Notes under the pieces: generated by a model
The model's database searches: none
The model's input: only the letters and a program-made list of their open reading frames with translations
What the model was told of the DNA's origin: nothing
NCBI GenBank assembly: GCA_000611775.1
Contig: KK106983.1
Location: 1,630,820-1,694,819, forward strand
Length of the DNA: 64,000 nucleotides
Source of the DNA: Umbilicaria muhlenbergii
Taxonomy: Eukaryota; Ascomycota; Lecanoromycetes; Umbilicariales; Umbilicariaceae
Reading direction: 5' to 3'
Program-made: the position numbers and the translations under genes
In this document: in pieces, positions 20,557-34,580 of the stretch
Numbering within the stretch: position 1 is the first letter of the stretch
Layout: every line of letters starts with the position of its first letter

Positions 20557-23500
20557 TCATCGACCGCTCCTTTGCACAAATGTCTATGCATACGTCAGCT
20601 GCAATATCCTGGATATTGTTTCCAGCATATATTACCTGGAAAAACTGTCTAAACCCCTTTGCATCTAGCGTGACTAGAGCCCGCACGTACTCTTCGATAG
20701 TGTTCCCATCAATTCCCATTCCCTTCAACTCGACCTCGCTCAGCCACGTCATGTAGTCTTGGCCGGTCTTCACGTAAATCGCCTTCTGCAAGCCCGCCGC
20801 TTCACCAAGGACTTGCTTGCCTTGGGCGTCCTTTGGGTTGAAACTTGGGTTCATTGGCAGAGTCCAGCACAAAGGAGAGAAACGAGTCATCATGAAGCGG
20901 TCAAAGCCTGCAAGGCTTGGTTGTGGGCTATCAGCGGGAGGGATGGCGTTGCCAGCCTTGGATGACATTTCATGGACTATATCTGGACCGCCCCACGTTG
21001 AGGTCAGCTTGATCAAAACAGAGAAAGCAAGTTTTGCGGTCGGGAAGTCGGAAAGATCTTTCGCGAAATGTTCAATCGTGGAGATGACGGTGTCAAACGT
21101 GGGTTGATTTGCTGAATCGGATTAGTACGACACACCAAAGAAACGCCCGTAATAGTGACACTTACTGTTGCTGACGAGAACAGAACCGAGATCGTTATTA
21201 AGGATCACGAGCAGGAAACCGAGATACTCCCGCTTTAGTTCTGCAAGCTGTATCTCATCATCCGTCCCTGTGGTTGGCTCAGCTATCCCAGTGAAGACCC
21301 TTTGTAAGAATGGAGTGAGAAGAGTATTGAGGATGTCAAAGATCTCAGTCTTGAACTCATAGACGATCTGATCCAGCAGCCTCAAGAACAGAGCCATCTC
21401 GTCCTTTGTAGAAGTTTGTGACAAAAGCCCATCAATCCATCTTGGTAATTGAGGCAGTATACGCACACCGAGAATGCTAACGAGACGAGAAAAGGCGAAT
21501 CTAGCCGCTGTACGTATCTCAAATGAGGAGTGGAGTGTTTCAATAGCCACAATGATGGCTTCTGCTGCCCTTGCAAACTCTTCCGACACCGCTTTTGCGG
21601 GTGGAGGAGCAGAGGTTGTTGAGCTGGCGGGTGTCCAATCAGAGAAACCCCTAGCAAGTGTGCCAAGCGCCATTATTAGATGGTGGACTTGCAGTGCCGC
21701 TCGCTCGTCTCCATTCTTAGCCGGCCCCAAGTGCGCTTCTAGGTCCGAGAAAAGGGGCGTCAGAACGGACTGTGTGTAGACAGCTTGATTATCAACAGGC
21801 ACAGCATGAGAGCCGCAGATACAGCCAATTGCCTCGTAAAGATAAAGCTGGCTGTTGAAAGTTGCATCGGCAGACTGCTCGTTGGCGTCGGAAGACATGT
21901 CGTCGTCATCAGATGTCTCTTCCGGTAGCTCGGCTTTGATCGGGAGGAGATCTCCCAAGGCCTGAATAACCGTCTGGGCGATATTGCCTATGTGCTGCCT
22001 TACGTGCTTGACGAATCGATGGAAGAGGTACCATGATCGAGTCCTGACCTTGATGTGATCATGATGCACAAACCCGACAAAGTTCTCAAGCACACGGGTA
22101 ATGAGCTGTGGATTTGCTTCGAAAAAGGTACTGTACCGAACACAAATTTCCATGTACTGCAGTTGAGTTGCTGGATGGGTAAGGGAAGCAACGTCTGAGA
22201 CATATCAGTAATACTCTGTCTGATACGCAGGCGCAAACTTACCCGACTCAACCAGCTTGAACATCATACCAATCAACCGCTCCGCCGCCGCAGAGACCGG
22301 CTTTGTCTTGCTGTAAAGACCTCCATTCTTTACAGCAAGCTCACCGAACAAGAACATTTCATGCATAGCCAGATCGACATCCCTCCAATCGAGCTGTCCT
22401 CGCTGGTTCTGTAACCTTTCAAAGGTGGTTCCAACTACACTGGTGATACTCTCGATATACAATGGTTCATCAACAATTGCGACAGCTTGTTGCAATACTT
22501 GCAGCCGTTTCCGTAGCTCTTGAAACTCAGCTTCATCAGTTTGCGCATCTTCGTTACCCCATGTTGAAGTCTCATCGTATTTCATCTTCGCAATAATAGC
22601 ATCAAGAATGGGAGATAACATAGCGGTGTATTGTGGTGCAAGAACGCCCTTGTTCTTGCTTTCTTTTCGGAAGAAGGTAAGCAAGTCGGTCAAGGCTGGA
22701 ATGGCAGTAGAACATATCTCATCGTATTCATCTGAGAAAAACCGAAGCACATATGGAAGAAAAATCTGCAGCAGGTCGTTTGCCTGTCGCTTCACTTGAT
22801 CACTGGTAGCAGTGTCCGCGTCGAGCACTTTGATTATGTCACAAGCAGTGTTGTTGACTAACTTAGCCACAGCTTCTGCCAGGTCGGTATCGTAATTAGA
22901 AGTAGACCGAAGTTCCTGCAACGCGGAGCTCGAGATGAGCTCGGAAATGACGTCGCTGAGCTTGAGTACAGTAATGAGTTCGAGCTTGTCCTCCGCTTTC
23001 ATCTTCTTGCCAACGATCTCTGTGAAGGTGCTGATCGCTGCGTGCCGAGAGTTGTCTAATCTGACATCCTGGGTTGACGCTTGGGGCTGGCTTACCAGTC
23101 CAAAGAGCAAGCCCAGGACGGAGTCGTTGATGATCAACGATATGTCTATCCAGCTGGACCACCGGCCCACGGCTGACAAAGCCAACTCTAGGATGGTATC
23201 ATTTCTTGACTGCCATTCCGCAAGTATGTCCCGCCATGACGATGCGATTTTCACCATGTCCCTCTCTCTCACTAAGTCCTTGAGATTATTATCCTTTCGC
23301 TGCTCTTCCGGTGATCGAGGCACAAGTACGTCTGCAATCTCGTCGTGAATGGAGTTCAAGATCCGAAGGTAGAAGATGATGCCCGGTGCGTTGTCTCGGG
23401 CGGACGAATTTTCTTTACTGGTGAGGCGCAAGAGGTCGTCAAAGAAGGACTCCCAACCCGAAGCATACAATGCCGCAAAGAGATAGGTGATAGTCTGAGT

Positions 23501-23899
23501 GATCTTGTTCTGTATGACTAAAGTGTCTAATTTTTGCTCCCCATGCGCACCCCCATAAGTCGCGTGAACGTAAGCCAGGAGATTGTCCCTTAGATATTCC
23601 AGACCCGGAGCATTGAGCTGTCCACCTTTTATAACGCCGTTAACAATCTCTAGAGCAGAGTGGCGGACTACCTCCGAAGGCCTGGGTTCGCGTATAGCAA
23701 GGGAGAAGCAGACTTGCCAGCCTTGAGGCTCGGTGCGGAGCTGATTGAGGAAATCAAAGGCTTGAGACTTGAGGTTCTGATCGGAGCCAGGATTCCAGGC
23801 AATCTCGATAGCACTTTCTACCTGTTATGGAACGACGTATAAGCTTCAAGCTCAGCAGGATAAAGAGTGGGAGAAAGCCGGCGTTACCTGAGCGTCCAT
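20557..23899 (-). CDS. LOS1: Exportin-T (tRNA nuclear export receptor)
   Basis: This karyopherin-beta family receptor exports mature tRNA from the nucleus with Ran-GTP. Exons are 23899-23888 (only MDAQ), 23821-22243, 22194-21166, 21111-20636 and 20583-20557 (ending TFVQRSGR), total 1,040 aa, as expected for the family. Every junction keeps phase; introns have GTAAGT or GTAACG/GTAATA donors and a TACTAAT branch in the third. Helical HEAT-type repeats run throughout. Typical segments are [20 protein letters not shown] at the N-terminus, [14 protein letters not shown], and [20 protein letters not shown] with [11 protein letters not shown]. An acidic insertion [16 protein letters not shown] lies near the middle of exon 3. 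The first and last exons are tiny (12 and 27 nt) and were placed by phase and family termini, so they are slightly less certain. Confidence 0.93.
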
Positions 23900-24534
23900 A
23901 GCCGCAGAACTCTCCTCACGACTTCTGCGGACAAACTGAGGACCTCGACGTATATCCTGCGAGCTATCGTATCCGTAGCCCGAGGATGTTTTGGGGTCTC
24001 TTGCTCTTGTATTGAATGCCCGGCCCTGTCACCGAGTCGTCATGGCTTTCAACAGCTGCACAGGTTTTTAACCTTGTGCATGAGACAGGTCAATGAACGC
24101 TGTCTCCTCCACAGTAATTTGCAGTTCTTGATTCTAGTTGTGAACTGTACGGATCATGCTACTATGACGGGGGACTCAATAATTTGCATGCGGCATGAAT
24201 GAACCGTAAATTTACCCGAGCACAAGACTCCTGACTCCGGCACGACACGGCCTGACATCCATATGCCAATGCTGCGCTTCATCATGCTGGGAATCAGGAA
24301 GATGTGTTTTTACAGTGTTGTCGACCGGACAGTGTTGGAGTGTCTTGTCCCAGAGTTGTGCCAAAACTCGTTCTATTGATGCCTGATACCTATAATATTG
24401 ATACAAGCTCGAGCCAGAATTGTGAATGATCTCTGATGCGATGCGCCTCCTTTTACTCCTTTCTATGGCCTTGGCCCAGAGGTGTAACCAGCAGAGATAT
24501 ATATCCAATGCGAACCTCCCAATGCCAGCGATGC
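23900..24534. other. Intergenic region between LOS1 and ESP1
   Basis: This contains the LOS1 promoter and the separase 3' flank. No other gene is seen. Confidence 0.4.
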
Positions 24535-27500
24535 TCAAGACAGAAAAACAGGAATGCCGTACACGACCGGTGCCGCCCCGTTGAGGTACCTTAATATACA
24601 CGAGTCCCTCCCTCTTGCTATTGCCTGGTCAAGTGAAGTCTTGATAGCGTCTGACATCTCAGCATCCTCCACCTTGCTCTTGCCCTTTTGCTTAGAACTT
24701 CTCTTTACTGGGCTGCTCGTTTTCTTCGGTTGCGTGTTCCGGAAAAGTCCCCAGTCCTCGAGGACGGAGTGTGAAAATCGATCGATGTCCTTGTCCGTGA
24801 CATCCCACAGGGTAGCCACCAATGCTGGGCAGCCAGCCTGCATATAGTTGATAGGTGTCCCGTACGGCTCAAACTCCCCCGCCTCAGTCAAAGCACCGCT
24901 GCTACAGCCCATTAACAATGTGACAGCACACTTTTCGAGCTTCTTGATAGTTCGTGCTCGGATGTAGTGACTACCACTGCCATGCCCGAAGTAGAGGAAC
25001 AAATCTTGACTTTCTAGACAGGCTTTCATCTCTGCCTCGTCGGGTTCGCGCTGTACAATCGAGTTCCAGCCTTGAAGAGATCCCAGGCGTCGCTCAAACT
25101 CCGCTTGAGTAGCCACCAGGTCGCCTGCCGGATTCAGGACGTACGCTCCTCTTTCCTTGTTAACATAGAGCCCATCGATATCATGTTGCCGCTCTGTTTG
25201 CAGCTGTTGCCGTTGCTGCAGAATCCTTACCCGAAGATCGCCGAGTGAAGGAAGTCTGGATACTGCATGGCCTGTCAAGCACGGAAGGGACTCCCAAGGA
25301 AAGCAGTGTAATGCCTTGTCAAGTACCAGGATGGTGTGTTCGTTAGTGCTACTCCTGGGATTATCCTTGAGTGCTTCATAATAGTGTCGAAGTGCGTCCA
25401 GGGTCTCAATGGTAATCTAGTTCGTCAGTATAACTCAGTAAACCCTTGAGTAGTTGGTACTCACCGAGTCAAAGTCAATTTCATCATAAGCGTTGCGCTC
25501 GCCATGAAATTGTAAGATATCGATGACAAAATACAGCAAATCATTTAGAGGTTCATCTAGGTCTTCGGTCCCGTTCGGATCACCCAGTCCAACAAACAAC
25601 CCTAAGACCCTAGGATCCAACGAAATGCGGCTTGCCCTCGCCATCTTACTGGACCTTTGACGCGATGGAAGATGCTTTTCCAAGATGTTGTGGAAGGATT
25701 GTTGGAAACGAGATAGGAGATCTGGTGCTTGTGGCTTCTGGGAGAAAATGCCGCGAAAACCTCCAAGCCAAATATTCTCCATATTCATGAGCAAGTCTTT
25801 CAGTCGAGCATCGAGTGCTGTTCGGGCTTCCCACCATTCTACTCTGTCTTTCTTATGCGTTATGTTCCGCGCATCATGGGCAGAGTAGTTCGCAAGGCCA
25901 ATGATGTCCATCAGCTCAGACCTGCCCTGATCAAAACCGAAGAGTTCTTCGTCGGCGTCGCTGGAATTGTGCCTACTTAACGGCAGAGTAAGAATGAACG
26001 GGCTCTGGCCGGAGCGAATCTTTGATATTCGGAGCTCCTCACGTGAGTCATTCAACGAGATGGATATTACTGTCCAAGAAGGGGGTATAATATCGATATA
26101 GTCCCTCTGGAATGCAGCGAAATCGTCAGGAACCCTAATACCAGAAAGCTCCGTGGTAGATAGTGTGCTTCTTGGCCAAGTCAAGAGCTCCCTTTTGGAA
26201 CACAGTTCTTTCTCCACCCCAATGGCAGCTTTTTCCCTAATCATGGCTATCGTTTTGCCAAGTTCTATACCAAAGACATCAGTTCGTGAATTGTAAGTTT
26301 AATCACGAGCGACTCACCCATGCAATAAACAGCGAAGGTTGAGTTTGCCTGGCCTTTTGCCTCTATCGGGCACGCGGCCGTCAACATCATGACTGTCTTA
26401 CCAACAATATCTGAGAGATTATGCATAATAGCAGTGGATGAGATTGCCGTCGCTAAAGGCTGAATACTACAGATAGTATCCCGCGCTTGCTTTAGCATAT
26501 CAATGAAATCACGGCATTGGGGTGTTTGTGTTTTCGCTGTTCTTCTGGACGAAGACTTTGCAGGCGAGCGCCTCGAGTTGAGCGTAGAACTTGCTCCACC
26601 AAGCTGTGACTCTGAAAACTGTTTGTTTCCTGCCCTTTCGCCATATGTAGCAGCAGGATGAGAGATAGTCGAATCCGGAAGAACACAGAAGACAGCATCG
26701 GCTGACATTTGCTCTAGACCTTGACAGAGTAATACTTGAGCGGCCCGTAGCTCTTGTAGAACAACGTCTTGCTGGTTAGCAGGAAGTTTACCAGCGTCAG
26801 ACAAGAGCAAAGTGGCGTTGGCTAGATCCTTGTGACGTATTGCGTTGAACGATTGTTGCCGCATGATCTTGCCCTGAATTCGAAGTAATGGGAGGCATTC
26901 TGTGACCAGCATGTTCTCAGCCTGGCCTTTTACAACTTGGGGCTCGATTGTTACCTTGGCCGAGGAGCTTTTCGTAGGTACGCGCCGCTTCCTTTGAAGA
27001 TCTTTCATGGGAGGAGGTTCTTTGAGGCTCAAGCTACTCATCTTTGACTCCAGTTCGAGGTCGGCGGAAGTCATACAATTGAGCGCGTGAACGAAATGGG
27101 GCGCCATCAGGTCTTCAAGGGTCTGCTTAGCCTTACTAAGGGCGGCGTCTCCACTGCGCCACTCGGATCGGAGCATATGGGCGTTACTGATGACGCATTG
27201 CAACGTTGCATAATGCCGATCCGGCTGGGCACTAGGTACTATGGCTGTGGCCTTCTGAAGCAGGGTAAACCCTTCTTCGAGATCTCCCCTGCGGATTTGG
27301 TAGTCTCCAGCCACGACCAGGTACCGTCCGATCAAATGGCTGGTGCGGACGGCTCCAGCAATCTTCCGTGCTTGCTCAACGTAATATTCTGCTTCTTGAA
27401 CCTTTCCGTGATGATCGAAAAGTTTGGAGAGGTGGATCAGTCCTTCGAATAATCGAGGAACAAGAGTCCAGAAAGCAGCGCTGTTTAATGACTCATGCGT

Positions 27501-30500
27501 AGTTGACATGATTGGCATTGCTCCAATCTTTTCACAAGATGCTGCAGACAATGAGCTGGTCTCCGCATCAGATTCCGTTACGTCGACGGGGTATGTGGTG
27601 AACTTTGTGCTTGTTAGTCGCTTTGCAGTGGCTTCCAAGGTAGCCCATGCTCTGTAGTTCAACTGAACACTCTGTCTAGCGTAGAGCAAAGCTTCAGGAA
27701 CGCAACCTCTTGCGGATGCTAGTTGTGAGTACAAGTGTGACGTATCTGCATATATACGGACTAATTTGCTTCGCTTGCTAAGTGTGGTGTTCGCCGGACG
27801 GTTGAACCATTCGTTATCCATCACTAGAATCCGTGCTTTCTCAAGGTACTCGTCACTGTTGAATGTCAGCTTTGATCATAGGCCTGAAGATCCCACCTAC
27901 CATTTACTTAGATTGCCAATCGTGATGAGGTATTCAGCATAAGCCATGACCCACTGTATAACAACTGGTACAGCAACATCCGCCGCCTCTAAAAGCCGTT
28001 GAGCCTTGTTCAGAGTCAGTCCAGCCTTGGCAGAGTATCCAGATCGTATGTATTGAAGGCCAAGAGCTGAGAGCTTAGACACAAGAGTCCCAGCGTGTAC
28101 AGGGCTCTGCAATTCATGAACCGTAGTGATGATGTGTAGTACAGATATCGTTGAGGTGCCATGGCCCTGCAATTCAAGGTAATCTGCAACGGAGTCCAGG
28201 TGCAGGAGCCAGTCAGAGATGTCGCCGACGTGCTGTCTAACCATATCCCAGTCACGAAACCCTTGTATTAGATGTGACCAACTGGCCAGTGCAGGGGTGA
28301 AGCTCTGTATAGTTGGATTCTCCATGAGAAATGCCAAACACGCGGTTCGAGAAGCGGTCAAATGAGCCGCAAACTTTTGAAGACCAGCATCGGCATCTGT
28401 TGAGCTTAGTTTCGGGACATTGATACCCTCGTGAGCAATTTGGTCAACAAGTACAGCATCCAATGCTGTTGGATGACTGAAATATAAGCGCAAAAGTTGC
28501 ACAATGACACGTAGTCTTCGGATGGGATACGTGTCCTTTGTATAGATGGAAAGAATCGTCTGCGGAACGAGTCTCATGGCTTCGCAGAGTTGCTGAGATG
28601 GGCCTTGGGTAACCAGAAATGAACCAAATATAGTAAGGTGTCGCTCAAGCAAAAGCCCACGCTCTGTAGCAGACATCGTGTGACTGTCGAAGAGGACCCG
28701 CGAGCCGACCTCATTCTGACCAAGCCCCAATACCGTCTTCAAATACGCCGATAGGACGCGCTCGAATAGAGCAAATTCACCATCAGCTTCAAAGATTTCG
28801 GATGGGAACTTTGTATTCGCATGTTCAGCTGCGATGCGTAAATTACCAGCATCGATCTGCTCTTGCAGAGCTTCAGCGTAAGCATCACAGGCTTTGATCA
28901 GGTTTCCAGATGCTTCATAGGATGCACCGAGCTTTTCCAACTTTATCGACAAGAACCCGGAACTCTTCTCAATCAACCCGCGATCCTTGATCAGATTTGC
29001 TGAAATTCGAAGACATTGTTGAATCTCGACCACTCGTCCATCTGTTTGTTTGAGATGCAAGTACCGTCGCCAATATGCATTAGAGAGGGCTCGCAGGGTT
29101 GACTGCTCAGGTCCGCCGTTACTTGTGGCAGGAGGCTTTTCAGGTACGTGTTCGTCAAAACCCAGAGCAAGTCTTGCACAGTCTTGTAGCCCCGCGCTTA
29201 TCCTCTCCCAGCGAAAGCTGTTAACAGTCACAGAGAACTGGGCCACGACCAATACCGAATCGATGGTAGGCCTAAAGACTTTGCTCGCAAGTTTTCTCCG
29301 CTGTTCATATCGCGATAGGATCTTTTCATTCTCAGCTAAATCGGGAGCGTTACCAATGTAGCGAACGAGAAATTTGGGACAAAGCAGCAGGAGCTCCGAG
29401 CACTGCTCCACAAGCGGTGAGGATGTCGAGTCCTCCGGAGTTGCAGCCGGATTGAGCGACTCTTGTAAAAAAAGTGTGGTCGATTTGCGAACCCCAGCAA
29501 CAGCAACCAGAAGGTCGTCCAGGTCTGCCGCGTCGCCCCGAACGTCACCATCTAAGCATTCGGCGGCCTCGTTGAGGATCGCCAGAATATCCTGCCGAGA
29601 TGTGATGACATTTAAGGACTGTAAGGAAAGTGACGCTATCCGGCATAGTGAGGCGCATTTCTGGGCTTTTGAACCTCCATTGCTTGGTAATTGCGCTGTG
29701 AATCTCTTGTGCCACTCAATGGCATCGTTGAGTCGTCGACTCTCCTGTGCCAATGCTGCCAACAGTGTATAAATACTGCCAAGTGATGAATTCTCCGAGC
29801 CTGTCTTCATGATCAGAAGCGTCTTTAGGCGATCGAACGCACTTTCAGCGACTCTGTACTTGTCCCCAGTTGCTAGCTTGGACCTTCGACAGAAGGCAGC
29901 GAGACATCGCGCGAATGGCTCAAAGAACTCTTTTTCAACATCGTAGCGATGGGCAGACAATTGCCACCACCTTATGCGGATTTCGAAAGCTGACAATTGC
30001 AGTTCTAGTGCGACCTCGGGAGATACACTTCGTTTGGGGTTTGATGCTAATTCGTCATCTGCAGACGAAATACTGGGACACAAAGACAATAGGGATTGCG
30101 CGAGCGATTCTAGTTGCTGGGCTGCTTTGGTTGCTGATGAGGGCTCATTCGATGCCACAAGATCGAGAATGAGGTTGGCTGGAGCGTGTCGTGCAGAGAG
30201 CTGAACGTGTTTGAGTGCCGCTTCAATCATCGATGGTCGCTTCCTCAAAGCAAGGAGCTTGAGGATCTGTAATTGTGTGGTAACGATCAACCTCGTCACT
30301 TTCTCGTTGCCGCTATCGGCCAGAAAGTGAAGCAGGTCCGCTAGAGTCTCTTTCTCCACCGTGGTGGCTCTCTGGCCTGCTCCAGTTTTAACTTGACCAG
30401 ACTTCAGTCCTCCTTCTGAAGACTCCGACGAGATATCTAGCCGACGCTTCAATATCCGTAGCTCTCTGACCGCTAGATCATCTAAGCCTAAAGCTACCAG

Positions 30501-31181
30501 CTTTCCGATCAGTACAGACATGCCGCTCTCCAATTGTAGATACGGCATCTCTATTCCCAAATCTTTCTGTGCGTTCATTGACCGTAACGCCGCAAATGCC
30601 AGCCGCGCGCACTCTGCTTGAGCTATTACCCCGGGTGCTGGACCTGTAGAGACCGCTGACGATGCGCGTCGCGAGCACGCGATCTCGTCTGACGAAACCG
30701 ACATACGATTGACGCATCGTGATTGTAGAGGTTTTGTATTTCTGTTGGTTGTGGACTTGCTTGCAAGCTTTGACCCTGATCTTGATTTGTTGACGGGTTT
30801 TATCGACTGGTGAATTGTTTGCGCCGGAGGTGATTTGAGGGCTTCGGCGAGCGCCTTTAGAGTGGCGTTGACCGTCTCAGTAGCAAGGACATATCTTTCA
30901 TGGGGTTTCAACAGGTGTTCTTCCTTCTCGTCGACCTCCAGAATTGTGACTTTAGTCCCCCTCTTGGCCTTTGTTGTTTGCAGTCCAGTTATTCGGTTCG
31001 AGGCTGCCGTTGATCTGGATCCTTTCGGAGCCTTCGCGGACACACTTGGCGGAGGAACGCACTCCACGCTAGGTGTAAGCAGCTTCGTCAACAGCTCCAC
31101 CGTCGATGCATCGCATGTTGCTGCCGAGCCCACAGCATGCTTGATACTCGCTGCCTGGAGAGGCAGCTCTTGTCGGGTCAT
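24535..31181 (-). CDS. ESP1: Separase (cohesin-cleaving cysteine protease)
   Basis: Separase cuts the cohesin kleisin subunit to release sister chromatids at anaphase. Exons are 31181-27901, 27855-26318, 26264-25465 and 25416-24535, total 2,166 aa; phases agree at all joins (for example SKCDEYLEKAR across intron 1). The catalytic C50-type peptidase domain is in the last exon, with His at about 2018 (YFGHGSG) and Cys at about 2044 (LLMGCSSGAL), followed by the GTPINYMQAGCPALVATLWD stretch and DKDIDRFS. The long N-terminal two thirds are helical repeats, with a basic, Ser-rich segment at residues about 60-190 (KSRSGSKLASKSTTNRNTK). The start at 31181 is the first in-frame ATG after the 301-bp shared promoter. 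Securin is not in this window. Confidence 0.96.
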
Positions 31182-31482
31182 CGTATAGCAAATGAACGAA
31201 GCAGCAAGAGCAAGTGTCGACACCAAAGCCAGTCCATAGAGCTAAAGGTGGTTAATGTTTGGTAAAGCTATGTTAGCTATGGTCGGTATATCTTTGAAGC
31301 TGTCGTTGGTTCAATCCGAGTAAACATGCCAAGAATTAAACTCGTCGGGAAAGTTGCTCTTTACGGCTCGGCCCGTCCTGCCATGTCGGGAGCCTGGAAA
31401 ATTGTTACGCTAACGGTTTTCAATGAACCTATCATTTCCATAACCTCATAAAGCTTTCAATGGTCTCGTGCTTCGCGACACA
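31182..31482. promoter_or_regulatory. 301-bp shared promoter between ESP1 and a mitochondrial protein gene, with a forkhead-type site
   Basis: The two start codons face away from each other across this interval. GTAAACA at 31320-31326 matches the forkhead consensus that marks many mitotic genes in yeasts. One motif of 7 bp can occur by chance. Regulation is inferred. Confidence 0.45.
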
Positions 31483-32258
31483 ATGTCCTCATCTCGCACT
31501 CTCTGCATGTTCTCGCGTTCTCTGCGGCAGCAAACAACTGTTCCAGCACAAAGTAGGGTTGCAGCTCTATATCAACCCTACCGACCATACCAATGTGCAC
31601 CATTTTCACAGTCTCCGAGATGCTATGCAACCTCTGACTCTCTTGCACGAGTCGCCCAACCTTCACTCTGGTATTCTATTGTCCCTAAGTTCCTCCGAAA
31701 ATCTGAGGGACGAGCACAGCCCCCCAAACCACAGCGTTCGAAAGAATGGAACCCAGCAACCTTCTACATCGTGATGTTCATGCTCATTGGATCAAATGCC
31801 ATCCAGATGATAGCGTTGAGGAACCACACGACAAATTTCAATCGGAATGCCGACGCCAAGATTAGTCTTCTGAAAGAGGTCATCGAGAGGGTGCAGCGGG
31901 GAGAGGATGTCGATGTGGAAGGCCTGCTTGGGACAGGTGATAAAGCCAAGGAGAGAGAATGGGAGGAGGGTGAGTTGCCAATCTGCACTACTTAGTGGCT
32001 AATTTCGGAACACCTCAGTGCTGACGAGTTGCAGTAATACGCGAAATCGAAGAAGAAGACCGTCTCTGGCAAGCAAAAGCAAAAAAGCGGAAAGGCACAG
32101 AGCTAAGCAGTGAACAAGCCGAACAGACTTCAGATGCTATGCCTACTTCTCTAGATGAGAATGCTCAAAAAGCCACCAGCATAGACCCCGCTTCGATCTT
32201 GGACGAATCTTCTTATGCAACGCCGAAAACAAAGACTGCGTACCGAGGGTTCTACTGA
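31483..32258 (+). CDS. Fungal mitochondrial membrane protein (DUF5321-like), 236 aa
   Basis: Exons are 31483-31969 and 32035-32258, joined in phase as EWEE-VIREIEEEDRLW (GGTGAG donor region, TTGCAG acceptor). The first 55 residues are basic with many Arg, Ser, Gln and Tyr, and look like a mitochondrial presequence ending near SPRCYATSD. One membrane segment follows (FYIVMFMLIGSNAIQMIAL). After it comes a predicted coiled or helical stretch (ADAKISLLKEVIERVQRGEDVDVEGLLG) and a hydrophilic tail ending KTAYRGFY. This order matches a fungal family I know as DUF5321; the family name is from memory and its function is unknown. It may be co-expressed with ESP1 only because they share a promoter. Confidence 0.8.
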
Positions 32259-34580
32259 TACAGCGCACTTCCGCTATTATTCCACAAAGATCAAACAGTA
32301 ACGGATGTTTCTCGCAACACTACCACCGCAAGCCCGGTGATAATCGACGCCAGACTCACGAATCGCAAAAGTGCTTACTGAAATTATCCATTACCACTGT
32401 ACCTCGACAAGGATGTGAGCATCGGCCCCATGCGGCTTACAGGTCTCTTATTCGCCTTTCACAACTTCTTGAAGAGACAATGAGACCCGACAAAGCTGAT
32501 CGAGGGTCTTCGTATACTATACCAGATGGTGCTCTGCAGCCTTCGAAGCGATTCCAGCAGAGCCTGCAGAAGTTACGGGAATATGTATGTTCGTTAAAAA
32601 ACGATCGTATGGAACTGATAGATTTCGATGGTCGACAATTGCTGGGCAACCTTCAGTACCTACGTGTTGCTCATCGCTACTGGCTGTGTACAATATGGGC
32701 AGAGTGTCTTTCTCTTAGCCCCTTCCCATTCAAAAATACCATTGTTTGAAAGTGTGGCATGATCAATTATTTCCATGGAAGGAACTGAAAGAAAACCTGG
32801 TGTTTGTGGAATCCAGTCTTCGACCGCCGAAAGAGAATAATATGATAGGCGTGGGTGGGGAAGGAGTGGAAAGTGAAATTGTTAGGAATTAAACTATCAA
32901 TTACGAGTCCCACATGGCTAGCATTGATTTCGGTGTCTTGTCTCAATATCTGAAACACAACAAGGCCTGGCTGGTCCACAGGGCACTAGACCTTTGATCG
33001 AGGTTCATAAAGTGTAACAGCCTCCAGTAGTGAATAGAAGTCGCTGCATTAAAACGCAAACCATCAAGCAAGAATCCAGTCCTACACCTTGATTCTTCCT
33101 ATAGGGTGAGATCACGTGGCAGCTGATAGGACAAACCCTAGCACTCTACGATAGACACATTTTCGCGCATATAAGGGCATATTATTTTCATTCCAATTCG
33201 AGGCGGATTTCTTCAATGTTTCATGAATCAAATACAGAAGTGACATCGATGATGCGGCAACAGGGGAAGCTCCTGTATGGATTTTAATCAATTGAGGCTA
33301 GAGAACTTAGGTGCTTGGGAAATGATGGTACCTTATGGGAAAGGATGCATAGGACCACCATGGATCTCGGCTGTTGTGCATCATGGCCGCTTCAAACTCC
33401 CAAAGGTCATCCTGAGCAGGTTGAACCAGGGCACTCTTCCGGGCGTCGTCAAGATAGTCCGGCCGACACTCCGAATCGACGGATCGAAAGTCGAGACGAC
33501 GAGATGGCCATAGCGTCCCAGTTTTGTGACTTTACATCTCTTATCACAAACTAGGATCGTGGTATGGGACGAAATGTCGCCAAAACCTCCGGACTCGCAT
33601 GCCTTGCAGGAAGCTGTCCTCGTGCCGACCAGCGGTTTTTCCACTAGGTGCGTAATATTTCCTGCAGCGCCGTTTTAGTTCCCTGACACATCCGAAAGCC
33701 TCACTGTCACCCGCGTGAACTAAGGTAAGGCATGGATTAGCTGTCAATGTGCTTGGTCGATAAATCGGATGAGAGACCGGTTGATCTTGTGCGGGGGAGA
33801 AGCACATGGGATTCGAGATGCCATAAAATAGCCCATGCGTGATACGGCAGATAGTAGGGGGCAGACTGCATTGGGTCACTGGAGCAGGCTCTTGGAGAAA
33901 ATAAGTGGCAGTCCCCGCTTGGGCTCTTTTCATGTTACAACAGCAAAAGCGATATATCTAATCCTTGAAGTGAATGTCGTCGGGATCCATGACTCCTACC
34001 ATCTCTGCATCAACCAGTTCTCCATCTGTCTTGGTTGTGACTGGTTGAGGGGTCCGCCCGCTGAGGACTGCCACTCATTTTGTACAGAAGCCTGTGGAGT
34101 CGAGAGATTGTCGGCATCAAACAAGGAAGTAGCAATGCCGATTGATCAATAAATCGTGCATTGTGAACTGTAAGATGAGATACAGCAGGGCAGGGAGGGC
34201 AAGTGTGGCGAAGAGGGTGTCTTGACTCTTGAGGCCCAATTGCCCTGTCACCCAGTCACCCTGTCTCGCCTGTCTTTTGAAAGGTGCCTGTTTCTGTGCG
34301 TGCGTCGTACCGGACTAACCCAACATCACCTAGCGCCCGCGGCCATTTCCTGCAACGCCAAGGCTCACATCTTTAGCATACATGTAGGTAAGGTATCTTC
34401 ACCGGCCGAAGCACCAATTATTCCCACGATCACACCAGACCACGACCTCAGACATCGCACCGGACAGCAAGTCTGTCCCTAAGCCCTCCGTTATTACCTC
34501 TTCTATATCCACCTTGCGAGCGTCACGTTGTTTCGTCAAATCGAGCTGGCTGGGTGGGAGCCGTCGGGATCTGCGGCTTC
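32259..34580. other. Intergenic region, 2.3 kb, no gene supported
   Basis: An 89-codon frame at 32480-32749 on the + strand is the most protein-like piece, but it has no recognisable domain and an equally open frame lies opposite. The final 250 bp are the acrB promoter and leader. Confidence 0.4.

Noticed and set aside
31300-31325. tRNA B-box-like GGTTCAATCC
   Set aside because: The flanking bases do not form a T-stem or acceptor stem, so no tRNA can be folded.
32480-32749. Possible small gene of 89 codons
   Set aside because: Open frames of similar quality on the opposite strand and no recognisable motif; insufficient support.
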